A stretch of DNA of 33,560 nucleotides from Rodentolepis nana (Eukaryota > Platyhelminthes > Cestoda > Cyclophyllidea > Hymenolepididae): contig UZAE01000149.1 in assembly GCA_900617975.1 (NCBI GenBank), positions 1 through 33,560 of the forward strand, given 5' to 3'. The notes beneath the pieces are model-generated. The model did not search any database. It saw only the letters and a list, made by a program, of their open reading frames with translations, and was not told the DNA's origin. The position numbers and the translations under genes were made by a program. This document shows, piece by piece, positions 14,701 to 28,200 of this stretch (position 1 is its first letter; each line of letters begins with the position of its first letter).

Positions 14701-17700
14701 TCTTAAAGCATTTTTCCCGAAAGTGAAAGGTTTCTTTCCATTCCACTATTCTCGGGACGAAATATATATATTGAAATATATGCTCTAACATACTTTTTTC
14801 GAAACAGTTAAAAGAGCTGTAAGTAATATTTATCCCAAGCTCATTTTAAGGAAGTGCATACCAACCCTAATCTCGGGTAGATGGCGTATCGAACTCTTGA
14901 CATAAGTCTTTGTTGATGAATGAACTCTCAGTGCATTCATAAGGCTATAGAATGTAAAGTAGGTCACTTGAATTAGAATGAATAGAGGAAAGCGACTGAC
15001 TGAGAAAAGAGTAGTTAGTAAAGTGAAATTCAAAACCTATTTCAATCGTTATATGACGGCTTCACTTATCAAATCGCGCTTATGCATTCAAGAGATTTAG
15101 ATTTGAGATGATGATAGGGACAATTAAGAGATACTTCCCAAAATCCAATCTATAGAAAGGGTTTCATTTTTAGTCTTAGATGGAGTCTGGTTTTATTGCG
15201 CACTCCTAGCAATTGCAAAAACATTCCTTCCCAGCTTGTTTTCTTAAACCACTTCATTACGGTTTTATTTTGAAATTTAACCGGAATTTCACCGTTATAA
15301 CCAATGAGTCATCTAGTCAAATTGATGAAAATTAATATGACTCTCGATATGAGCTCGAAAAAGAAAATCACCTAATTCTTGTTTTGATACTAGGGACGTA
15401 ACAAAACCTAGAACGAATTAAAACTTATTAAAATGCACTTAATGTTATTGAATCGTAAAAAAAATCAAATAACCACGATGAATTACTCCAATTACTTCAA
15501 TAAAAACAAACTGGTGATTGAATGGAGGTATATTCGTCTACCTCAATACGATCCCGGAGAGATTACTTGTTCCCTTTCTTACAATTCTTGTTATGTATTG
15601 TCATAATATTCCCAAGATCCAAATTTCCGATTAGAATCCTGAGCCCTTTCGTGAATTAAATTAAGAAACTTTCAGAGTCCATGAACGGATTGAATAAACT
15701 GAGTAGATGATCAAACTACAAGGATTCATTTATTTATTTGGACAGATTCGGGCATGCATCCTTGGTAGTAAAAAATAAGAATGAGGCTCGCATAAGCAAG
15801 TCAACTAAAATTGTAATTTTAATAATTTTATTACCTTTTACCATACTTCAGTCACCGAAAACCCCATTTTGATTATAAGCACAACGCCACGGTTTTCGCT
15901 TAATATACAGCTCAGAATGCTTACAGCAAGGTAAAATGCATAATTAACAGTAGAATTTAACCTTTTTTCTTTACTCCATTGCGTGTTGTGCTTTCGCTAG
16001 TCTATCATTTAGGGTGTTCGATTTATTGAAAGGACAGTTGAATTTCTTCTGTCTTACAGTGAATTTATTTCCATGTTTAAAGTGGGCTAACATTATAGTT
16101 ATTTACTGGATAAATATTTAGTCAAAGCAACATATCATAACCACTCATTAGTGTAAATGCCACCACTAAAATACTGTGAAGTTTATTTTAGTATAACATT
16201 GAAAAAATGGCTTCTTACCTCTTATTTAAGTCAGGTGTTCTCTAGCCTCGAGGAAGATCGTGGTAGAGTGGAAACTCCATCAAATGCCATGTAACTAATG
16301 GGCAAAATATAAGCCCTAGTTTTAGATTGGCCTTCAATAAACTTGCGTTAGATTACGTGGGAAAATCGATAGTGGCAAGATCCATATACATGACAGTGTG
16401 TTGGAAGTCGTTTTACGAATGTTAGTAATAGCTCCTTTCAATTTGAGAATAGAGTCATTGAAATCGACTATTTAAACTGAAAGGATTTTCCTCAATAACA
16501 ATGGATCGAAATGTGTGAATCCAATTTCAGAGAACTAAAGATGACACGAAGCCGTATAATCTTAGATTATAGGGAAATTGATGTAGACGTGTAGGCTTTC
16601 ATGGTACATATAACCCTTTCTAAAAATTAATTTGTAAGATGACTTGGAGTCGAACCAAACAATGGCCTTCAGTCCACAATCTTGCGATGGAACAAAGTTT
16701 GTGAATTTTTATTTCCTTAGAGTTAATTATATCGAAATAACTAAAGTAAGGCTATGGATAACAGCATGCAATCAGAGTCACAAAATGGAGAATGCCATGA
16801 GTCGTGAGTGGACAAAGAATACTGTAAAATTGCGACTAGAAGTTGGAACGAATGAAGAGGTGTGGGTGAAAATAAGGATTAGTACTCAAAATTTGTTTAA
16901 AATAACTAAGTTTTGTGAACCATAGGCATATGTACTAGAGCGTATGTGTGCTATTCACCACTAGGTAATGATAACCGATAGTGTGGTTGCGTAAACGACA
17001 CTTCAGCCTTAGATGAAACCAAATAGTTTACTATATGGCAGTTTGGCAAGCTCATCTCTGTCGTGAAGAATGGAATTGCTGTGAGTTTGATTCTTAAGGT
17101 TCGAACGTACTTTTAAAGGGAATATGGTCAGAAAATAACTTTTGTGAAATCAATGTGCAGTCCTTCATCAATCTCACAGGGGACATTTTTATATGTTTCC
17201 TTAGCCAACTAAACCCTATACCTGTATTTTAAAAAGTTATATCTCATTGAATCACTCAATTAGCCAACTTAGTAGAAGATGTGAAATCCTGCGACTCGAG
17301 TTGTTAACTAATTGGAGCATATATTTCTATTTACCTGTACAAATTTGATTAACCATTGGTTCATGTTTCGTTTGCCTCATGTTTACTTTGCAGATAACCC
17401 GTGCAATGCGTTGCCCCGCAATGAAATTTGCTACCCACTGTGTATCACACTTCATCTTCTTAATTCTCTTGTCAATAGCGACATTTCGATTAGAAGAGAA
17501 ATATGAAAATCTCGAAGAATACAATACAACGGAGAGAGGTGTACGATCGTGGCTAGATGAGAATTTTCGACCCAGCAGAGCCATCATAACGCACGTTCAA
17601 GTGGGAATAGTATTATTTATAGCTGGTAAGAAACAATTTCTCGCTTATTCGCAATTCAATGCACTACAAAGTCTTGTTCTCTTCCTTACTCTTCTTATAA

Positions 17701-19184
17701 CAATTCATCAGACAAGAAAAAAATTGGAGACATCGGAATGCAGTCATTTTCAACCATTGGGAGAGTTTCACAAATGTGCAAATTATAGTATGCATAAAAT
17801 ATATTAACTGGAGGGAAATTTAATATCTTACTATATTTCATGCTAGTGAAAATTTATAAGTTCGGTGCAGGAAGTGCAATGTCAACCTGCTCGTCAAACT
17901 CTGGATAAATCTTTAAGAACCTCCTAAGATCTTTCGGTTCTGTTCAAACTTAACTTCTAAATCAGTATAATTACCTAATTGAGAGGTATTCAAGCGAGAT
18001 TGTTAATTCAATTACTATTTTATAATCATATTTTCCACAAAACCAAAAAGCAGTCGATTACTCGGACCATTTTGGTCTTAAATTCCTGTAAGGATTTTTA
18101 ACTTTTTTGATAATAAGTCAGCTTGATCAACATGCTATGCGAAAGAAATAATTTGAACGGTGATTCTACAATATCGACCTTGCTATTCACCGTGTTAATT
18201 AGAATGAATAGTTGCAGATTTCGTGCTTCAAACTATGAGTTTGCCCAGAGTTTAAATTAACGCTAGTACATTTATTCCTATTTTGAATCCTCTATCTCCT
18301 TGATTCAAACTTTAATGTCAACTTGGGGGACTTTGATTTTGAAGGATCAATCTCACCGTATGTGGTGTTTTCCAAGAAAAAACCAGTTGCAAATCAGTGT
18401 AAAAACAGAAGTAGGCATAAAAATCATGGAATGGTGGCACTTTAGTCGTCATAATTGTATTGCAATTACGAGAACTTGAAAAGCCGGGTGTTTGTGTTTC
18501 CTGTTTAATGTAAAAGAAATATATATTTTTTTGTATTTTTCTTAGCAAGTATCACCTAATTAATCTCACTATTTCTGTTTTGTTCGTTACACGTTGATGG
18601 ATCAAAAAGCATTGTAGGTAGTCAATTGAAATTACTGATTCCCGTATATTAAATCAAAAAAACATAATCATTTAGGAAGCGTAATGAACAGACGGAGTAA
18701 TATTACCTTCGAATGATAAAAGAATTTATTCAGAAAATAAATATATAGTTCACCTGATGGGAAAAAGTTCTCGATTGTCTCTGTACCAGACAAATCATTT
18801 GGCTTCATTTCCTTCGTCAGTCCCTAACATTATCCTACGTCACTGCTGACATTCTGGTATATATTCTCCAGACTAAACACTAAGAAACAATAATAGCTTT
18901 AGAGGATAAAATAGGGAGGACGATAAAAAAGTTTATAAACTGGAAGTTGACTTCTGACTTCAAACTGCCATGACCTCACTGTATGTCATATTCGACCACT
19001 TCCGCAGTACTCATCTTACCTTTCTCTGCCTTTGTGTTTGCCCGTCTCTCTGTCTCTTTTATTTTATTGAATCGCTCTTCTGTTCCCCACCCCTGGACTT
19101 TCTGCTACTTTGGTAAATCTCCCGCCTGTGAAACCCGAAGTCAGCTGAAAATCTAGTGATAAGTATAATAAAGCCCGTCATTTG

Positions 19185-19215
<31 letters not shown>

Positions 19216-22200
19216 TTGGATTAAGGACATATCTCGTTAACTAATTATTGTTGGAAATGGGAAATCTCGTTAACAGAATCAAGTGAGATCAATTAATGAA
19301 ATTATTAGATCACGAAGAACAACCAATTTTGCAGACAACAGTAGGCATTGGTTTTGCCCGCTACTGTTTAAAACTTTATAACATGAGGTATCAATCATAC
19401 AATGATCAAGCTCTGTTTCAAATAAAGCTCTGTTTATGAACTTGAATAGAGGGCATAAAATTATCCGATCATAGTTATTTTGACCGATTTTATTTCTGGT
19501 TGCCACTTTCTTTCCAAGCTAATCGGCCATTGCTAACTTATTTAAACTTATATTTAGTAAATTATTGCTTTTTTAGTTCATATCTTTTGTATTATTTTGT
19601 AAAATGAACACTTTGATTCTGGCCGTTATATTATGAATAAACAATATGTTTCTTAAGCCCAGGACATGCTGATACACTCGAATGGATATAATGTAGTCAA
19701 AGCTACATGAAGTAGCTGGAGAGGGAACTATTAGGGCTCGGTGGGGTGTGGTGACTGGGGATTTCGATGATAACATCAACGGAATTTGTTTACTCATTTA
19801 TATAAACCTATTCTTTCCACTAACGCTAACGCTTTATTTAAGCATTCAAACCCACCAAAATTTTGTTTGAGATATTCGGAAAAGGAGGGTATTCCTCTTC
19901 TCTATTATCACTTCAATTTTTTGCTAATTAGACCTTAATACGTCTCATTGATAAAGTTTGCAAGATCTTTGTCTTCACAGTTTTGTTTCCTCAAAGTCTT
20001 ATATGATCTAATAAGCGCTGGTGCCCGAGCAGTATGGATAACGCACCAAGGTTAAGTATTTTTGTTTGCATTTTATTACATATTCAATTAGAATTTAAGA
20101 TTTATCTGATCCTCTAAAGTCAATAGTTTTGCTATTCCTCTATCTCATGTTTCAATCCTGGTAGCAAATTTTCAGATGAGGATTCGATATAGCACAGTGG
20201 AACCAAAAATGGGTTCTGATAGATCAGCCAATGACATGGTCTTCAATTTAATCGTTGGAAAGTGAATTTCTTATAATAATCGGCTCAAGTATATCTTCCT
20301 TTCATCCAAATCAAGTCATGTGAAAATGACATGGAAAGTAATTTTTAACTGGTAAATTTTCATCACCACTGGTTCTATGCATCCCAATAGCTTCTTCACG
20401 GAACTTGAAGCGCGCACTCACTGTTCAAAATTCGGAAATTCGAATGATCAAAAAAATTTTCCCTGCCATTTTATCTTCTAAAAAACAAATATCGGTAAAC
20501 CTTGTCTATTGATATTGCCTTTTTATTACAAGGAAAACCTAGTGTTTGCGAGTGGAATGTTTACCTATTTCAAGGCTAAAACTCTTTTTTTTGAATGTCC
20601 AATGTTAATAAAATGTGTATTTCTAAATACGTTACACACGTGTTGTCAAAATATATTCTCAAAAATGTCTTTTTGAAGCGAAGTTAAGTGGGGGAATTGA
20701 GATCCTATTTTAAGGCTGATTTTCTTTTAAACCTTGTGAAAGAGCATTGTTTGAAATTTCCTGATTAAAATGAAATCTAAGGCATGAGAACTTGTCTTCG
20801 TTCTCAGTCGCCATTCTGGGGCTGAAATAGCTAGTTCCCAATAAAAAGAAGATTAAGCTATCAGCAAATGCAACTCAAATGATCATGCTATCTTAAAATG
20901 CAGGTTCATATATCACTTCTCGGCTGTATACCTACCGTTTAATTTTAATTATTTCCAAACTGTTTGCTTTACCAGATTGTGAAGTTGGAAACTTTTCTCA
21001 CTCTTTTGTCATTGATGTAGAAAAGTACGCAATAAAAAGCTTCCAAATCTATTTATCGTGATGAGCCAAGATCTAGCAATGCATTTTTTAAGGCACAAAC
21101 GTCACCTTTCCTTTCTTTCCACGGGAGAGCATAGGGGCTTCCTTATGGTACATGCTCATTTATATGATGTATTGGAAGGCACAGGGCCTATCAAGTCAGA
21201 AATTAAAATTTCCATTCTTATATTTGCGCATCCAGAAAAGTTGATGCGCTGGTTAAAGCATTCTGGTCGTGGTAAAACACGAGTCCTGCATCAGAGCGGC
21301 TCCAGAAGGCATTAAATTTATTAAATTCATTTCAAAGGCTTTTAATTGAAATGTGACCTTTTACTTGTCGCAGGCGTGGAGGAACTAGTGCTTCATAATC
21401 TCTCTCTCTCTCTCTCTTGTTTGATGATGACCCAGCTTTGTTTCCCATTTACGCAATCACTGATCAAGTTGAATTATTCCCTATCATAATCTGTTTCTGC
21501 CCAACAAATATCAGTTTCGTATCGAGCAATGAGACACAATTCTTTTATAAGTTAGTTTATTAGTTCGTTATCGAGTTCATTTTGGAAGCGTCTCTATTTT
21601 AATCCGTTACCATCTTTCGCTACAAATTGTCACTGTGTGACTTTTAAAAAACGCCAATGAAAAGCAAAGAGCAATGCTAAGATTAAGGTTTGTACTTTAA
21701 AGCCTTAGAGTTCTTAATAAGCGGTGGACAAAAAGGTTGAATTCTTGTTCCAGCCAAAATGGTGGCAAATAGTCAAATCATTAGTCCTGAGTTTTATATC
21801 GGGGTTCAAATAATTCCAGATTCACGTAAGTTTTATGCTTGTTGAATGAACACTCATTTAATTGAGAGATATAATACACAATCCATAACTAAACATATTT
21901 ACTTGTAAAATATTAGAAAACTACAACGTGGTCTAATCCTAGAAAGCTATGACTTTAGCGGTTTCGCTGAACACGACTAAAGTCAATGCTTTCCTACTAT
22001 TTCCATTTCTATACTCTTTTTTCAAATATATCTCATTCATTTTTCTAAAAAGTTGCAGATTTTGTATGTTAATTTATAGTCTTTGAATTTGGGATCTATG
22101 TTATTATTGTTCTTTAAATGCCCAAAGTAAGTTTATTTGAAACACTTGTTTTAATTCAAATGATATTATCAATCGATAAATTCATTAATATTAGCATCCA

Positions 22201-25200
22201 CCGCAAAAAATATATGTACGTTTAAATCATGAAAGTATGCCCCAGCGCATAATTTATTAAAATACTCCTGTGTGGTAATAGAGAACGCGATTATTTCAAG
22301 AGTCTTCCTTTAAAAAATGAGAGCATTGCGTTATCTATATTCTCCTAAGGGACGTGAGTGATAAATTTCAATGCCCTTATAATCTAGGAGAATACATATC
22401 ATTTGTAATCATCAATCGATTAGCGGTTACAATGGATTTGTCGGTAGCGGCACTTCAGTTCATTCTAGTCCACCAATCGCAATGAAATTAGTCAGTACAA
22501 TTTAAGTTAATTCTCACCAAAATTAATAAAAAACAGATTGGTACTTTTACACTCACAACACTTCTCAAATTTCACTAAAATTGAGCCACACAATTGTTAT
22601 CTTTCAGTGTTAAAGTGTTTTTCTTATTTCTTTTACAGGGCATTTTGTAGCGGAGGTGAAACATGTTTACTACACGGGCTTCCGAATATACTTGTCGAGT
22701 GCCTATAACTTTATGATCTACTGTATCCTCTCGCTATATATAGCCAGCTACACGCTTCGGATTATTGTTTACGGATGGCTTCAAGATGCGGATGCCGCTG
22801 TCAATGCAAGTAAAATCATCGAGGATCTTATCCGAAACAATGAGAGCTCAAAAGTAAAGTCGATGGTAGCAGAATTGAAAGCGTCACAACCAGGCCATAT
22901 CAGCTACTTTATTGAAGCATGTAAGGAAATTTAAACTTGAATTCTTTCTATGCCTTGTATTTTAGCTAAATCTACTACGCATTAAATCCAATTTCAGCGT
23001 ATTCATTAATGTAATTATAATTCACTAGGTAACTGAATCAATGACAGGCAGAGTGGCAAATGAGTAGAGTAAGTGTTGTCAAGACAATGCTATCTCATAA
23101 TTGCTTAACTGGATTTCCACTTTTAATAATATGGCCATGAGTGGCAGTAGATAGTAGATCGTTACCAGGGAATCTCCATAATTCTCATGAAAAGTATAAA
23201 TCAAATACATTATCTTTAATTTTATTTGATACATTAAGCAATAATCAACGTGTACTTTTATAATAAAAAGAAACTAGAATTACATATTCAAATCATGTTT
23301 ACTTATTTTGAAAAGTTTTAAATGCTATCTGGAAGCTCAGAAGTCAATTTAAAACTTTTAAAGAAACTATTTTGTTAGATAAAATAAGAAAAGAGACTAC
23401 ACAAGATGAATATTTGGAGAGGTGCCAATTAAATTGGGGTATAGATGAACAGTGGTGATTTGTATTTGGGCTCGAAAGAAACTAAGAATCAACCCATTAT
23501 AATGCCTTATTATTATTGTTGTTCGAGGAGCGGTAAAAATATCTCCTAATTTTAATTTTGGAATGGCGTGGGCGTTTGATGGAGGTATTCAAATGAGTTG
23601 AAGGAAGACAAACAATAAGTGGGTAAATAAGTCAGTGGATTGCAAATTAAATCAATTACTACTTCCAGAATATTGGGTTAATCATATTTTCAAAATGGAG
23701 GCGGATGAACATTTTCAATCTTCACTGCTAAACTCTCAAGCTTATGAATGCGATTGCGACCATGATAATGAGATCTATTTGTCTAGTAATTTCTCGCTGT
23801 GGGTGATCATGTCCCTAGATCCTTTGTTTATCACTTCAAATCCAAGGTTAAGTATATGTTAGTAGTGGCTTTAACAATTATCATGGCACAACTCAGCATA
23901 GCTCACAGAAAGTGAATGTATTCACTCGCCTTCCCAAACTGAAGCTGGAACTAGCAACCAATGGAGTCAAGGTCTTTTTCCCCTACTCTAAAAGAGATAA
24001 ATACTTGTAGACTTCACATAGAAAGCTTAACAGAGTGTTTAAGTGTCTAAAGTAACACTGATTTCAAAAAGTGCTACCTTTTATTATTTATTTATTTGAA
24101 GACTTCAAGATATCTTTAAGGAATCTACCTACTCTAAGCAGCAAATAGACATCATAATCTTTCTTATAATCAGAAGGATGATAATTTTAATAGATCGGAG
24201 ACATACATGGAGAGAGGAGAAGGAATGGAAAAGTGTAGAAGAGTGCGAAGTAAAATGATAACTAGTTGATGCGTCATGTGACCTTCTACTGGTAAGTTAA
24301 CAAAACAACGTCATGTTAATGTGACCTAAGAAGACGCTTAGGCCAAGCAAGACCATAGTTCACCACCTTTCGTGAGCAACGTATTCACCAGTTCCTTGAA
24401 ATTAATTAGCATAGAAGTAATATATGTATATAGATAAATAAGAGAAGATTCGAAAGGTTAAAAGTGGCAATCGGCACCAAGCATAAGCCATTGCAGTGGC
24501 TTTCACGGAATCTCATACTCTCCTGCAGAAATCGGAAAACTTAAAATTATATTGAAGTATTTTATTTCCTTAAAACAACTAGAATTACCGACGTTATGAT
24601 TTTACAGTGCTTTATCAATGCTAACCACCCGTATTTCTAAGTCCCTAGGGTTGAACCTAGATTCCGAAACTTCCAGTACTACCACCCTGTTTAATGGTTT
24701 CAAATGCCATACTAATTGAGCTTGCGTTTCAATATATGTCCTCTCTTGCTCTTATAATTGAATAAATTTTATAAGTTTGATTGCATTGTATCACTATTTG
24801 AGCCCATGTTGGTGCGTGTGTTTGTGTGTGGGCCTAGAACTTTATGATGTAGGCAATATTCATTTTGCGTTCGTCAGATATTCAGAACACCTCTCTCACC
24901 ATTTTAAAAGCAGATTACGCCAATATACTAGATTGTTCCTTTAACCACACGCTTAAAAGGTTTTGTTTCTTAACTCAGAGACGCAACCACACTTTTGCTG
25001 TCAGTTAACAAAAAAATCTATGCTAATCCATCCTTCCAATTTTATCTTAAAGAAGTAGACAACCCGGAAATATTTGAAATCAAGATTTTCAGAGGACAAA
25101 AACAGCTAATCGGTTTTTGAAATCTTACATCTTTGTATTGATATCGTTAAAATCAACTTCATAGGATATATATTTCCTATTAATAGCTAAATAACTTATC

Positions 25201-28200
25201 GATTAAAATAGTTGGTGGATTCAAATTGGGACGCGTTCAACTGAAAGTGGGAACAGAAATCACACAAAAATAAATTGTTCTTGGGTAAGACTTTAAATTA
25301 CCGGCATGATTTTGATCAAACCATTGTTAGTGTGAATTTAAACAAAATTTAATTGATCTTCAAAGTTTAAAACAGGTCACATTTCCAACTAAGGACTTTA
25401 CACGTGGTGAAATTTTGAAAGAAATTTCAAAATATTTGCTACACAAAGTATCATAAATTTGCCCATTATTTGTCAAAGCTGTAGATATGGCCTAAATAGA
25501 CCAGTCTGACATTTGGGCAGTTGCTTAAACTTTTACAATCTTTTTACAGTCCCCACTTTGACTATTTTTTGCCTAAACTTAGTTTAACTCGTGATTTTCA
25601 AAGTAAATAAAGCGTAGGATTTGTTCAAGGTAAAACAAAGGCACTCAATAATGACGTTTTATGTTATTTTTTCCCAAAATGTGCAGGAACCTAAGATGCC
25701 TCTTTTACTTCATTTACTGGTGCTCATTTAGTGGGTTTCACTAAACTTTTCTAACTGAGCACAATAACTAATAAGATTTTTCAAATAGGAAATCACTAAC
25801 TGAATATCATTTAATCCCTTAAATCAGTTTCACCAAGAGGATTCAATTATTATTTATTAATTAACACAAAATTCATGGAGCATTATATGGATAAAGGACA
25901 TAAAATATTTTAAGTTACCTTTGATTTGAATAAATTCTTTACATATTTTGGCATGCATGTATTTGAGGTTACGAAATATGTACCCATGCCAGATGGAGCA
26001 GATTTGAATTCCGCCTGCATGGAACTGGGATTCAAATTTCAAGACTCCTCCACTTGCCAATATATTTATTTATTTGTTTCAAATGGCGGATGTTTTGATG
26101 GTCATCGTTGGCCCTTTAGTTGACTTCAGGCTTCACAGCGGGAAGTAACATCAAAGTGTAAAAGTCGAGAGGGCAGGGGGTGGGGGAACAGAAGAGTGTT
26201 TCAAAGATGTAAAAGAGTCATTCATACACAAAGGTAGAAAGGTGAGGTGAGTACTATGGAAGTGGTAGAATATGGTATACAGTTGGTCCATTGTAGTTTG
26301 AATTCAGAAGTCAACTGCCGGCTAATAGACGTTTTTGCCGTATAAGCATACGTTGCCCAGGGTGCACCACGTGGAGGTAAGTCTATCGCACACCCCACAC
26401 CCCAAATATATATATATATATATATTGAAAAGCACTTAAAGTGTCTTATGCTTATTATTTAGAAATTAGAAGGCTTAAATTTATTGAAGCCAGAATTAAA
26501 TGGATTATTCGAGAGCACTCTGTATTCAAAGGAAAAGCTAAAACTGATTGCCGCTAGAGTTGTCATGATTAATGATGCTCATTTATAATAACTACATTTA
26601 ATAACTTTGGACATGGGGTCAATGGTTCTTGCTACTGCATTCATGCAATGAAGTGGCATTTGGATTTTAAATATGTATTTATTTTATTCGAAATTATACG
26701 AATTTGATAGATCCAAAGGTTTTACGGGATAACGAGGCTCGATATTCCATTCCACTTTCACTCAATGTAAATGACCATGCCCATCATTCTGTTAAGAGAA
26801 GATCTTCTGCGAAATTAAAGCTCAAATACACTGATTGGGGTAAGTCTAATTAATAAAGGAGTTGATTCACTTTAAATTTTCCACCAGGGATGATGACCAA
26901 ACATGGCTGTGACGGTTACAATACGATAAAGTGCCATTTGACAGATTATTAGTTATAAATTTCCTTTTTTAAACAAAGTTTAGTATCATCATTGAATTTC
27001 TTAGTGGCACATTTTCCTTAGAATCCACAAAAATATAATATTTGACGTTTGGAACTGTTCATTTGCAAAGCGATAGACCGATTTGTTTGTAAAATTTTCG
27101 CCAAATCGACTTTAGCACTATCCACTATCTCAGTTTTCAGCATACTCGAAATACCATAATTCCAAGATGAAATTCTCAACTTTGGTAGTTGAGTAAATTC
27201 TAGTTACTTCAAAAAGGGTCAATTTATGTGGAAGTTACATTAATTCCGCCCAATACTTCTTTGTACGTGAGATAGTAAACATGTCGGAGGACATAGATTA
27301 AATGTACATTCTAAAGTAAGTAAGCGGCCATAGTCTTTGATCAATGGGCATTAAATTAATTCTTCGAAATCATCACTCTGACAGTTTATTTTTTCTTCTC
27401 ATTAATAGAACAAGGAAACCGAAATCCCCATAACTATAATTTAATTAATTAATTGACGCAAGAATAGCAACGATAACTCATTTCTATTGTAGCCAAGGAA
27501 AAATGGTATAACTCCGTTCAATGATATATCTTTCCTTTCAGAATTTTCTTCAAAACAATATGTTACCTTTTTCTTCAGTAAAGTTGACAATAATCAGCAG
27601 TTTTAACAACTTCTTTCGTTGTTTTAAACAATATATCCTTTTTTCTTCCTATTAACAACTCTAAACATCATTCATCCCTTCTCGCGTCAAATTTCTGTCA
27701 AGCTAATTGTTTGTTTTTTCCTGTTAAATCTTTCAAAAACTAGCCACATGCCAATTTAAACTAACACCAGGGGGGATAATTGCCACAACGATATATATAT
27801 GTGTGTGTGTGTACGCAGACGCTTCCTCGACGTGGTACTGAAAGCACCATTTAGACGTTTTTTGGGTCCCTCTCTTTCTTGCTCCCACTTAGAGCACATA
27901 AAGTGAAGACACTTTTTCCAGTTTAGTGGACATTTTTCGCCTTGGTAAAGACTTTTCCCTCCTATGAAATATTCAGAAATACTCGATCCGTAACTTCCGT
28001 GCCTCGGTATTGAAATATTTTCCAATAAGATTCGTAGTTTGGATTTAATTACAGTTAAAACCACTTTTTCCTGCATTTTAGATATTAGAGGTTTTAGTTA
28101 ACTCCGGCTTTGAACAGATCTGAACAATAAAAGGAAAGCGCTACAAATGGAAGCATTTTTTTCGGAAAATGATCTGTGCATTTTTCACCGTGGGAAAGCC

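Larger units (their letters stand above)
17626..22638 (+). other. Intron 7 (5013 nt)
   Basis: The donor is GTAAGA and the acceptor TATTTCTTTTACAG; phase 1. It holds an antisense copy of the interspersed repeat (18941-19184), an AT microsatellite, a TC microsatellite and a 17-nt-arm hairpin (21942-21993). ORFs at 18318-18548 (-), 19279-19506 (-), 19573-19797 (-) and 21058-21315 (+) show no known domain. Confidence 0.85.

Noticed and set aside
16644..16925. 93-codon open frame on + strand
   Set aside because: It begins at TTG, has no recognisable motif, no splice phase that fits the gene, and AT-driven composition.
17041..17115. B-box-like GGTTCGAAC
   Set aside because: No matching A box or cloverleaf stems around it.
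17626..17807. Open-frame continuation after exon 7
   Set aside because: It follows a strong GTAAGA donor and has no TRPC similarity, whereas exon 8 continues S2 in the correct phase.
20015..20055. GGTGC...GCACC hairpin that recalls a tRNA D-arm
   Set aside because: Only a five-base stem; no anticodon or T arm follows.
21058..21315. 85-codon open frame starting with ATG-ATG
   Set aside because: No domain recognised, no promoter or splice context; considered as a missing TRPC exon but it has no S1/S2 similarity and exons 7 and 8 already join in phase.
24600..24670. tRNA-like words (GCTTTATCAATGCTAACC and GGGTTGAACCTAG)
   Set aside because: The D-arm-like and T-arm-like words are in the wrong relative order and orientation, and no acceptor stem forms.
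27756..28076. 106-codon minus-strand open frame
   Set aside because: Its C-terminal part is translated from the AT/GT microsatellite and the rest has no family resemblance.
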